Shown here: piece after piece, positions 53,369-62,161 of the stretch | How positions within the stretch are numbered: position 1 is the first letter of the stretch | Layout of the letters: the number at the start of each line of letters is the position of its first letter | The notes under the pieces: model-generated | Databases searched by the model: none | What the model was told of the DNA's origin: nothing | The model's input: the letters and a program-made list of their open reading frames with translations, nothing else | Source of the DNA: Kalaharituber pfeilii | Taxonomy: Eukaryota; Ascomycota; Pezizomycetes; Pezizales; Pezizaceae | Assembly (NCBI GenBank): GCA_015179045.1 | Contig: WHUZ01000004.1 | Coordinates: forward strand, 744,001 to 808,000 | DNA length: 64,000 nt | Direction of reading: 5' to 3' | Position numbers and translations under genes: made by a program

Positions 53369-55728
53369 GTGTATAATATGTCTCTAAGTCCTAATATGGC
53401 TACGCAGCAGGGTTGGGTGCCGCATCCTGATCTTCCACCAAGCCTTCGCCCAGCAGTTCAAAGTTACGTAGATGCTATCCCAGCTTATGAGAGACTTCCG
53501 CCCCTTGCAGATGAGCGATTTGCAGACCCAGATAGTGCTTATGACCGAATTCAAAATGCAGCTTTCTGTGCTGGGTTTGCAATTGCAAAGCAATGTGGGT
53601 CATTGAAACAGGGACGAGTGAGATTTTGGTGTGTACACTCAGGAATGGCACGCAATACCCATAAGATTACCGAAGATAGTAGAAAAAGGGAAACAAATAG
53701 CTTGAAAAAGGATTGTCCATATCGGATCTATGTCTCATTGAGGTCCATTCGAAATCCAAATCAGGCTGATGCCAGTGGATCCGAGTCAGAAACAGCATGG
53801 CAGGTTGGTATAACTCATAATGGTCATAACCATCCTATGGAATCAAATCCACTTGTATATCAGATTCACGAAAAGCGCCATCCAGACTATATTCACCTTC
53901 AGGCTCAAGCGCGCGCTTTACGAACTGCACATGTTTCCTACAACACTTCACTTCGTGTAATGAGCCAGAATCAAGAAACATTGCGCTTACGTCCAAGTAC
54001 ATTTTACAATACCGTGAGATCGAATCCTTCTATGAATACACCAGGCCAAGTTCTTGAAAATATTCGCAAAGGTCTTACAGCAGCTGGATTCATATACCGA
54101 TCACGATATTCCTATACCTATCGCCATGGAAATCCAATTCCAGAGTCTAAACAGCTTGAGCAACTCTTCTTTTGTACGCCAGATCAAATCTACTTGGCAC
54201 AGCGATTTGTTTCCGATTTCTGTATGCAAATTGATGCAACATTCTCTACAAATATTCTCCAAATGCCACTCTCTTCATGTATTTTTTTTTTTTTTTTTTT
54301 TATGTCATTACTCGCAGGCCGCCCAACGGGCTCTTGACATTTCCATTTGCACTAAGCTTCATACGTTCAGAAAGCCAAGAGGCATTTGATTTGATTTTTA
54401 CTTGTTTGGGAGAGTTGATTTGGTCAGATACATCAGAGTTTCTATTTCCGAACATTGTTCTTGCAGATCAAGCACAAGGTTTGATTGCATGCCTTGCTAA
54501 TAGCAGTAATGCTATGACCTCGGTAGTTCAACATCAATTGTGCGAGTGGCATGCAGCTGAAAACATCAAAGCACGACTTACCAACTCTGGCCATTATGAC
54601 AAACTGAAGCGGAATGAGCTTGCAGGGTATGTTTGGCGATACATCAAATCCTCAACACCTGAGCAGTTAGAGGATAATCGGAATGCACTTAAAGCACAGC
54701 TTCATGATACTGAAGTTATGTATTTAGAGAATAATTGGTTTTGTAAAGAGAACCAATTTATTCGTCTATATACTTATAGGCTGTCAAATTTAGGATGTTA
54801 TTCAACACAGCGGACCGAAAGCTATCACCGGCCTCTCAAAGCAGCATTGAGTCCACAATCATCACTGCAAGATGCAGTTGCAGCCCTAACAGATCATATT
54901 CGGACTCTTACTTTTCGGGTAGCTGAATCAGAGGCTGATAGTCGTACTAAAATTCCTATTAGCCTCCCTAATTCCTTACATAGCCTTTGTGGTGTTATCA
55001 CACATTATGCTCTCAATTTTATGCGAACTGAGTGGCTAAAGGCATGTACCGCTACATTACAAGAGGAGGACTGTCAATGTACAATACGAAATCAATTTCA
55101 GCTTCCATGTTATCATGAGCTTAAGCCTTCTGTCTCTACTTCCAATATTCCACTATCCTTAATTCATTCTCGTTGGTACCTCAATTCCTCTCAACCTTCA
55201 CCAGCTGGGTCTAGTGCTACTCCCGGACCCAGTCTTCCAACACATGCCAGAACCCTGCAACCAACCTTGATTGAGACAACAGTAAAGCTAGAGGAGTTTC
55301 ACGCTCAGCTACCAGTTGAGCAGGCTCAACGATTTGCTTCCTTTCAAGCTCGTCAGGCTGCACAACTTATCCGTCAATTTCAAAGTCGACACGAAATTGA
55401 AGAACGAATTCCTGAAGTTCTTCCTCCTACACCTACTCCAAGGGCACAAACTTTAAAGCGGCTACGGCAACAAACTGCCAATGAACTCGCAGAAAACCGT
55501 CAGAGGCAACGAATCGCTAGGGCTGTACATCTCGAGTCTGGGGCGGCAGCCAGGGCTGGGGTGGCAGCCGGGGCTGGGGTGGCAGCTGGGGCTGGGGCGG
55601 CAGCTGGGGCTGGGGCGGCATTACGTGGATCTGGATCTAGACGTGGAAAAAGACAGGGACATGCACGTGGCAGGGCACCATCACCAGGGCTTAATGAAAC
55701 ACAAGATCTTATTGTTGTAGCTAGATAG
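53369..55728 (+). pseudogene. MULE transposase split by a retroposon
   Basis: The first frame (53369-54337) has a FAR1-like zinc DNA-binding region (FCAGFAIAKQCGSL, RFWCVHSG, ITHNGHNHPME) and the first catalytic Asp in CMQIDATFS. After the type-B insertion the second frame resumes at about 54335 with SFIRSESQEAFDLI, the second Asp in IVLADQAQG, LCEWHAAENI, and the Glu in STQRTESYHRP. It then has a SWIM finger (CQCTIRNQFQLPCYHEL) and a basic tail with an 18-bp coding repeat (AAGAGVAAGAG, 55540-55620). All catalytic residues are visible. Only the insertion and the roughly five codons it replaced appear to break it. The MULE transposase would bind the TIRs and catalyse cut-and-paste. Confidence 0.9.
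54282..54330 (-). mobile_element. Type-B micro-retroposon disrupting the MULE
   Basis: Poly-T, then ATGTCATTACTCGCAGGCCG and CCCAACGGGC. No clean duplication is seen. Comparison with the central MULE (PLAHLIGITNTNLTF) suggests about five codons were lost at the site. Confidence 0.8.
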
Positions 55729-56101
55729 TTCAGCCCTCGTACAGTAGCTTTGTATTTTAGCTCAATATATTATTAGTTATATTCTCAGACCGAGCGGGAT
55801 GTTGTACTCTCAGACCAAGCGGGATGTACTCTCAGATCAAGCGGAAGCTACCGGCAGATCAAGTGAAAGCACTCTCAGAAAAGCGGAGGCTACCGGCATC
55901 TTGGGGCAATTCCATGGCCAGCTCGGACTCAAGCTGAGGCCCGGGCTGAGACCAGGCGATCATAAGTGAGAAAAACGGCCAGTGTGCGTACAGGCAGAAA
56001 GTGCCTGCCCCGAGAGGTTTTGATGCATGGAGCAAACTACAAACGGCATGGGTACAAACACGGATTCCCGTTTGCATATGACGCTTTCATGAAGTTTGTT
56101 A

Positions 56102-56160
56102 TCGCCATAGCCCTTAGGGCGGCATGCGATTAATGAAAGAAAAAAAAAAAAAAAAAAAAA
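56102..56160 (+). mobile_element. Type-B micro-retroposon with TSD
   Basis: TCGCCATAGCCCTTAGGGCG, GCATGCGATTAATGA and poly-A, between 12 bp duplications TGAAGTTTGTTA at 56090-56101 and 56161-56172. It is the clearest example for defining the family. Confidence 0.92.
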
Positions 56161-56339
56161 TGAAGTTTGTTAGTGTTCTAAGGGGACTTTTTGAGAGGCC
56201 TTTTTTTTGTAACTAGAACAACAACCTCAGCGAATGCCAGATCTGTGATTCCTGTGCCTCAGTGTTACCGTGTTCTTCTGTGTTTCCTACCATAGTCTCT
56301 TGAGCCGCTCAACCCTTGTTTACGCCGTTTTTAGTGGTG

Positions 56340-57205
56340 GCAAGGCTAACCTCTCGCATGTGGCAGCATCCGCTCAGCATAGCATGCACATTCGACGTAG
56401 TACAGCAGCATTCGCGCAGCATGGCAATATACACGTAGCATGGCAATATTCACGCAGCATGACAGCAAGGTGAGTTGTGGTATCGTGCTCATCGCGTCGT
56501 AGCAAGGCTAACCTCTCATGTATGGCAGCATTCATACAGTATGGTAGCATACACACAGCATGGCAGTATTTACGCACCATGGTAGCATTCACGCAGCATG
56601 GCAGCAAGGTGAGTTGTGGTATCATGCTCATCACGTCGTGGTAAGGCTAACCTCTCGTGTGTGACAGCATTCACGTAGCATGGCAGAATTCACGCAGCAT
56701 GGCAGCATTCACGCAGCATGGTAGTGTCGGAACACATCCGTTGCCACCTGTTACTATTATTATTTATCTCTGTTATTTTGTCGTTCCACTCATGCATTTA
56801 ACCTCGCTATTGGATTATGTATGAATACGCCACAACGCCAGCTTTTATGTGGCTTACGCCACGGCGTTCTCTTTGCAAGCCACGCATCCCGTGCCTTTCT
56901 CACCTTTCCTGATATGATATCTTCCCTGATAATTTCCTATTCAGTCATGGTTCACAAGTCACGTTATGCTATGCTTTCTCATGTATATAAACCTGCTGTT
57001 CTTGCGACTCTACGTTCAATAGACTCAACGGTATCTCTATACTTCTATAGGCCTCACCGTGACAAAGCAGCCCTCGCAGACCCTCCCGCTCGTATAGGTA
57101 GCATTTACATAGCATGGCAGCATTCACGCAGCATGGCAGCATTTATGTAGCATAGTAACATTCGCGTGTTATAGTAGCATATGCGTAGGATGCATAACAG
57201 CATTG
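56340..57205 (+). repeat. 19-bp minisatellite split by a solo LTR
   Basis: The unit CATGGCAGCATTCACGCAG is repeated with variation at 56356-56724 and 57097-57205. It is nested in a larger repeat of about 150 bp that begins AAGGCTAACCTCTC and contains GTGAGTTGTGGTATC. Confidence 0.8.
56725..57096 (+). mobile_element. Solo LTR (Copia-like) with 5-bp TSD, inside minisatellite
   Basis: It starts TGTCGGAACACATCC and ends GCTCGTATA; a final CA would have become TA. The duplication GGTAG flanks it (56720-56724 and 57097-57101) and belongs to the minisatellite unit, which continues on both sides. TATATAAACCTGC near 56986 is a promoter-like site. The superfamily call rests only on the TGTYGGAA-type start. 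Confidence 0.75.
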
Positions 57206-57343
57206 ACGTACAGTAGTATAGCAGGCCCTTCAGTGTAGAAGCCTTTGATACTTTAGCATGTATATAGAATGAATATACTATTTTGATAAGTGGATACATT
57301 AGATATGGATGTAGACATATAGAAGGCACTGCCTCTCAACTAT

Positions 57344-57478
57344 ACAGGATTACAATTGTGTCCTGACTATACAGCTATGTAATTGCATCCTGACCATACA
57401 GCTGCGCAATTGCGTCCTGACCGTGCAGCTGTGCAATTGCCTCCTGACAGTATAGCAATACAATGGTGTCCTGACAGT
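57344..57478. repeat. 27-bp minisatellite
   Basis: Five units of the type ACAGCTGCGCAATTGCGTCC + TGACCGT, with progressive divergence. Located just upstream of the GGCC array. Confidence 0.8.
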
Positions 57479-57496
57479 CACCAATGAATCCAACAG

Positions 57497-58440
57497 GCCA
57501 GGCCAGGCCAGGCCAACCGGAGGCCTGGACTGGCCTGGACCGTGAAATTCTGGCCTGGCCTGGCCTGAACAATCAGGCCAGGCCGTGAGGGCCGCCTGGA
57601 CCGGCCCAGGCGGCCTGAAACAATCAGGCCAATCAGGCCGGTCCAGGCCATTCAGGCCGGTCCAGGCCATTAGTGAGCGGCACGAGCTAGCTCGAGCCGA
57701 GCTGGAGGGTGAGCTCGAGCCAGCTCGTGAGTAAGTGAGCTCGGCTCGAGCTGGCTCGAGCTGGCGTGGCATGAGCTCGAGCCTGGATTGATTATATACA
57801 TAATATTGACAAACTAAACTAAACTAAGCTAAATTTTCATCTTTCTCACTACTATCAGCTAAATTGTGCATTTCGAAGTTGTTGGTAGGTCAGAATGAGC
57901 TCCAAGTCTCTAATTTTTACTATATTAGGCATTTACAGTTTATGAAACCTTGCACTGGCTAAGCATTTTAGCGAGCTGTCAAGAAAAACACAAGCATGAT
58001 CTTGGCTCGTTTGAGCTCGAGCTGGCTCGAGCTGGCTCGGCTCGTGCCGCTCACTACAGGCCATTCAGGCCGGTCCAGGCCAATCAAGCCGGTCCAGGCC
58101 ATTCAGGCCGGTCCAGGCCAATCAGGCCGGTCCAGACCATTCAGGCTGGCCCAGGCCATTCAGGCTGGCCCAGACCAACCAGGCCGGTCCAGACCAACCA
58201 GACCGGTCCAGACCATTCAGGCTGGCCCAGGCCAATCAGGCCGGTCCAGACCAACCAGGCCGGTCCAGACCATTCAGGCTGGCCCAGGCCAATCAGGCCG
58301 GTCCAGACCAACCAGGCCGGTCCAGACCATTCAGGCTGGCCCAGACCAACCAGGCCGGTCCAGACCAACAGGCCGGTCCAGACCATTCAGGCCGGTCCAG
58401 GCCATTCAGGCCAGTCCAGGCCGACCAGGCCATTTACGTA
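57497..58440. repeat. 19-bp GGCC minisatellite (ATTCAGGCCGGTCCAGGCC)
   Basis: At least 20 units of 19 bp at 58057-58440 and degenerate units at 57497-57670. Because 19 is not a multiple of three, all frames stay open through it; these frames are not genes. It is interrupted by a hAT-type MITE at 57671-58056. Confidence 0.88.
57671..58056. mobile_element. hAT-type MITE with 8-bp TSD
   Basis: The TIR TAGTGAGCGGCACGAGC is repeated in inverse at the right end and followed inside by repeated GAGCTCGAGC words. A perfect 8 bp duplication CAGGCCAT is present at 57663-57670 and 58057-58064. It is 386 bp with no transposase. Confidence 0.92.
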
Positions 58441-58520
58441 AATTCAAGCGATTTTGGAATTTAACCCAGGTGAATTAGATTCTAATAGTCCTGGATATTT
58501 CCACTATCAGTAATTGACAG

Positions 58521-58762
58521 TGTGGGGACGCTGACATAATGAGGATGTGCGCATGAGAGGGAAGCTTGGCATGCGGTGGCACGTGATGGGATGTATGGGT
58601 TATATATTTGTATGGTTACGGAGCGTTAGCTAGAAATCATCAATCAATCAAGCAATCTTCTCTCGCACCCGCTCGCACTATCAGTTGTACGTTCGTTCCG
58701 CCAGCTCTCACTCTCCCGGTCTCTCACAGGCGGTAGTGATCTATACTATCTGTCCTCTTACA
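58521..58762 (+). mobile_element. 5' LTR of Ty3/Gypsy element
   Basis: It runs from TGTGGGGACGC to CCTCTTACA, 242 bp, with a TATATTTGTATGG promoter-like stretch near 58602. The end is confirmed by the same LTR-PBS junction in the remnant at 49827. The 3' LTR lies beyond the window. Confidence 0.8.
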
Positions 58763-58780
58763 TTGGTCCCTTCGACCGGA
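58763..58780 (+). other. Primer binding site
   Basis: TTGGTCCCTTCGACCGGA starts one base after the LTR, with TGG as expected for pairing with a tRNA CCA end. It is conserved at 49810-49827 in the remnant. The tRNA species cannot be named. Confidence 0.65.
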
Positions 58781-59929
58781 GAGCTGTGGCTGTAGAACGA
58801 CTGCAACTTGATACTGCAATCGCAATCGCATCATGACTTTGATTTAGACCTTAGGTCGCAATCCGCGCAAATTGGGTATATCGCAAAACACTCGCAACGC
58901 ACTCGCACTCGCACTCGCACTGGCACTGGCATAGGCACACGCATCTGGCATCTCGCACACGCAAACAGCACACACGCAAGCAGCACACACGCAAACAGCA
59001 CCTACGCAAAAAGCACCTGCGCACTCGCATATACGCACTTAGACATACCGCACCACGCACACCGCACCTGCAAGACCTCAACTCACTCCGGAGGTGGGAG
59101 AGGCCTTAGACCCTGAAAAACGCCACACGAGATAGCACAAAAAGCATAGAATAGTATCGAAGCAAGTATTCCTTTTGTCAGCACTATTTATCAGCGTGAT
59201 TTATCAGCGTGATTAGGAATATCATACAGCACCGCAACAAAAATTAGTCACGATTTGTTAGTAATGGAGCGAACATTGATGGCGGAGGTTCTGAGTGGAC
59301 GCTTTGACGTTGTGTTGACTTTAGTGGTCGCCCTGCCATGGCGAACAGCTACAAGCGGGGTCACGTGAAATAAAAAAAAAAAAAAAAAAAAGACTTTAGT
59401 GGTCGCTACCATTCTCAGCCACTTTGCCACATTTCCTAATTTGGTAGTCATTACCGTTCTTGGCCTGTGTGTGGCAACAAACCGCACAGCAACCGGATCA
59501 GGTGGTAGAAGATCAGATGATAGAAGATCAGGTGGAGGCAATGGTAGGCTTGGTGTCGAATATGTTGAATATGCTGAGTCTGCGAAAGATATAAGGAAGC
59601 CAGGAAGGACGCATCGAGAGAGGGAGGCACGCATACCTTCATCGGCACGCACATCCGCACGCACATCTTCCTCCGCACCGCACAATCAGCACAATCGCAC
59701 CTCGCAACCGCACCCTCCGCTCGCACCGCTCTCTGCTTCATCTCTTGCTTGTAACCGCACCCGCACTCGCACAGGCACTCGCACCCGCACACGCACTTGC
59801 GCACGCACCTTACCTTGCACACGCACCTTACCTTGCACACGCACCTTACCTTGCACACGCACCTTTCCTCGCAACCACATCTCGCACCGCATCTGTACCT
59901 GTTCAGCACTCTCCGAATCGAAAGCAACC
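58781..59929 (+). other. Gypsy leader with (CGCACT)n-type repeats
   Basis: A long leader before gag with hexamer repeats CGCACT/CGCACA at 58890-59060 and CACCTTACCTTGCACACG units at 59810-59870. The second array is open in the gag frame but precedes the likely start at 59930. A LINE tail is inserted at 59331-59391. Confidence 0.6.
59331..59391 (+). mobile_element. Extremely truncated LINE tail with TSD
   Basis: Only CCTGCCATGGCGAACAGCTA, CAAGCGGGGTCACGTGAAAT and a poly-A remain. A 14 bp duplication GACTTTAGTGGTCG flanks it (59317-59330 and 59392-59405). It was inserted after the Gypsy element. Confidence 0.92.
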
Positions 59930-62161
59930 ATGCCAGAAGGAAGTGTCGCCGCATCCGGATCTTCTTCATCCGCTGGTTCTTCATCTGCTGGTTCGAATGC
60001 CGGTGTTTCCACGAGTACCTCAGCATCTGTGCCTATCTCATCCCTCTGTTATTTCCCACTACCGCATCAACCAGGTGCACCAAATTTTGAGGGGAAGGAC
60101 ATATCACGATTTATTGCTATATGGGAAGATTTGACAGCAGGGTGGGAGGACGAGAAACGAATTAGAAAACTCCCCTTCTATTGTGATGAGGATACGGGCA
60201 CTCATGTTAAACAAATCATTAACTTCAAGACTGTGACAACATGGGATACATTCAAAAAGGAACTGCTGGAAGAGTTTAAGGATTATGACGAAGAGCAACG
60301 AAGGAATACCGAGGCTTACCTGCGTTCCATGATTCGCACTATTCGGAACATGTCGGACCCTACTCCCATTCAAATGAGATCCTTTATTTTCAACTTTTCG
60401 GAAAGGTCAGATTATTTAGTCAGCACTGGGGCTATTAGTGAACATACCCGAGTTCTTCTTTTCCTTCAGGCGTTCACAGAAAAGGTAGGCGACATGCTGT
60501 GCAAGGAATGCTCGATTGAGTTGGAGAAACCGTCGACGACACGAACGATTTGGGCGGACCTGAAGAAGGAGGCGTTAAAAATATGCACCAAACAAAACCT
60601 GCAAATGTGGAGGTTACCAAAGGTTATCCAAATGGTTGATAAAGACATGGATGTGAAGGAAGCAACGCCGTTTAAGCCAATAGCAGAGAAGCCATCTCCG
60701 AATCCCGAGCCTCCAGCATCGAAGGGAAAAGTTGACGTAGACGAACTCGCCGACATGATGAAGGAGCTGAAGTTGTATCATATCGAAATGCAGCGGACGC
60801 GACAAAATCAGCAAGGACCATCGAGACCATACTATTCACCTAATCAATATGGCAACCGAGAATATCCACCAAGTGCAAACCGTGTCAACATTAGGGGGTG
60901 CTATTGGGACGGTGGACCGCATGGTAGGGACTCTTGTGAAGGATTAAGGAAGGCAATTGAAAGAGGAGATGTACATCGACGTGGTCCAGTGCTGTATCTA
61001 GGGCAGGAGGGGGTAGGGGACCCAGTGCGTGTACCTATCCCAGTTGAGGTTGATGGAAAGATTGAATGGCAGCAGGACTGGGTGGCTGCGCAACTAAGGA
61101 AGAAGGAGTCGGAGATGCCTAAAGCGAATTGTATTACCATCGAGGACTGTTTGCCCAAATCAGCATCAGAGTTCATCAACGGCGAGCCAGTTGTATACGT
61201 CGCAACGGAGAAATCGAGATTAGAAGCAGAGGTAGAGGAGAAGAGTGGGCGGCGACTAGACGATGATGGCGACAGAACGAGGAAACGGCAGAAGAGTGGT
61301 TCAACAATCCGAGTGATGCAGCGACCCGCTGGCATGGATAAAGGTAAAGAAAAAGATACTGTCATACAGGACGTAGGACCAAGCAGTGCTGGACCAAACA
61401 AGGAAGTAACAAAGCGGCAGAAGCAAGAGAAGCTATGGACCTCGCTTCGAGAATCAGCAAACCTCCTTGAGTTAAGCAACAAGGTCCTCGACTCACCAAT
61501 TCCGGGATTAACAGTGCGCGAGGTCTTATCGCTATCTCCGGATCTCATTCAGCAATGGTTCGGTATCAAGAGGGTTCCACCGCTTAACAAGGATAAAGAT
61601 GGGAAGGAGGGGGTTGATGCGCATATTAACGCACTGCGGTGGTCAGAAGCTCTGCGGAATCTGTATGCATGCGCATCACCACGTTGCAAGGGCCGGATCG
61701 AGGGACAGACGTTTGATATGTTGATCGATTGTGGAGCTGAGCTGTGTCTAATGTCGAGGTCAGTATACGAAGAGTTGGACAACTTACCTATAGATCTCGA
61801 AGCGGAATGGACGGTGGGGTCGGCAAATTCGCAGCGGTCGATGATATATGGTATATGCCACGATGTGCCGGTTAACGTGGGAGGGATTGTCGCCAGCTGC
61901 AATTTCTTCGTCATGGAGGGTCTTTCGCAGGACGTCATCTTGGGGAGACCGTGGGAACGAAAGGTACGCGCGAAGCATGACAATCGAGATGACGGAAGCT
62001 GTTACACGACCATATATGATGCCGACGGAAACTCTGCAACGTTCTGCTCCGTGCCCCCAAATCACAGCCGCAACCGCAGCAGAGCAAGGCTACCAAGGCA
62101 ACCAGGATTAGGATCGGGATCAGGTTCGGGAATGGTATCGGGAAAAGGACCGCGTCAGTAG
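59930..62161 (+). CDS. Ty3/Gypsy Gag with aspartic protease
   Basis: The start at 59930 (AACCATGCC) is preferred because upstream codons are leader repeats, although the frame is open from 59399; this gives about 743 residues. The first third has a retrotransposon Gag region (PNFEGKDISRFIAIWEDLTA, then FKKELLEEFKDYDEEQRR). A degenerate knuckle CYWDGGPHGRDSC follows near 60900. After a charged, nuclear-signal-like stretch (RTRKRQKS) comes the protease with LIDCGAELCLMS, a DSGA-type active site, and DVILGRPWERK. Gag packages element RNA and the protease matures the polyprotein. The stop at 62159-62161 lies just after a slippery heptamer, so pol is probably made by -1 frameshifting. Confidence 0.85.
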   Translation: MPEGSVAASGSSSSAGSSSAGSNAGVSTSTSASVPISSLCYFPLPHQPGAPNFEGKDISRFIAIWEDLTAGWEDEKRIRKLPFYCDEDTGTHVKQIINFKTVTTWDTFKKELLEEFKDYDEEQRRNTEAYLRSMIRTIRNMSDPTPIQMRSFIFNFSERSDYLVSTGAISEHTRVLLFLQAFTEKVGDMLCKECSIELEKPSTTRTIWADLKKEALKICTKQNLQMWRLPKVIQMVDKDMDVKEATPFKPIAEKPSPNPEPPASKGKVDVDELADMMKELKLYHIEMQRTRQNQQGPSRPYYSPNQYGNREYPPSANRVNIRGCYWDGGPHGRDSCEGLRKAIERGDVHRRGPVLYLGQEGVGDPVRVPIPVEVDGKIEWQQDWVAAQLRKKESEMPKANCITIEDCLPKSASEFINGEPVVYVATEKSRLEAEVEEKSGRRLDDDGDRTRKRQKSGSTIRVMQRPAGMDKGKEKDTVIQDVGPSSAGPNKEVTKRQKQEKLWTSLRESANLLELSNKVLDSPIPGLTVREVLSLSPDLIQQWFGIKRVPPLNKDKDGKEGVDAHINALRWSEALRNLYACASPRCKGRIEGQTFDMLIDCGAELCLMSRSVYEELDNLPIDLEAEWTVGSANSQRSMIYGICHDVPVNVGGIVASCNFFVMEGLSQDVILGRPWERKVRAKHDNRDDGSCYTTIYDADGNSATFCSVPPNHSRNRSRARLPRQPGLGSGSGSGMVSGKGPRQ

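Larger units (their letters stand above)
52866..56022 (+). mobile_element. MULE with about 240-bp TIRs
   Basis: The left end CAAAACCTCTCGGGACAGGC is repeated in inverse at 56003-56022. Inverted similarity runs inward for about 240 bp, including internal tandem words (GGTCTGAGAGTAC, CCCGCT(C/T)GGTCTGAG). One transposase gene lies between. The expected 9 bp duplication is not seen (TACTACTCC versus ATGCATGGA), so the flanks may have recombined. Confidence 0.88.

Noticed and set aside
52857..56031. 9-bp target duplication of the MULE
   Set aside because: The left flank TACTACTCC and right flank ATGCATGGA do not match.
56356..56724. CRISPR-like regular repeats
   Set aside because: Units are contiguous 19-bp tandem repeats without unique spacers, in a eukaryotic genome; a minisatellite.
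57950..58478. Long open frames of PGRSRPTRPVQ type in several frames
   Set aside because: They arise from the 19-bp GGCC minisatellite, which keeps all frames open; not genes.
60901..61548. 215-residue minus-strand frame opposite gag
   Set aside because: An antisense shadow of the Gypsy gag-protease gene, which has clear domains on the plus strand.
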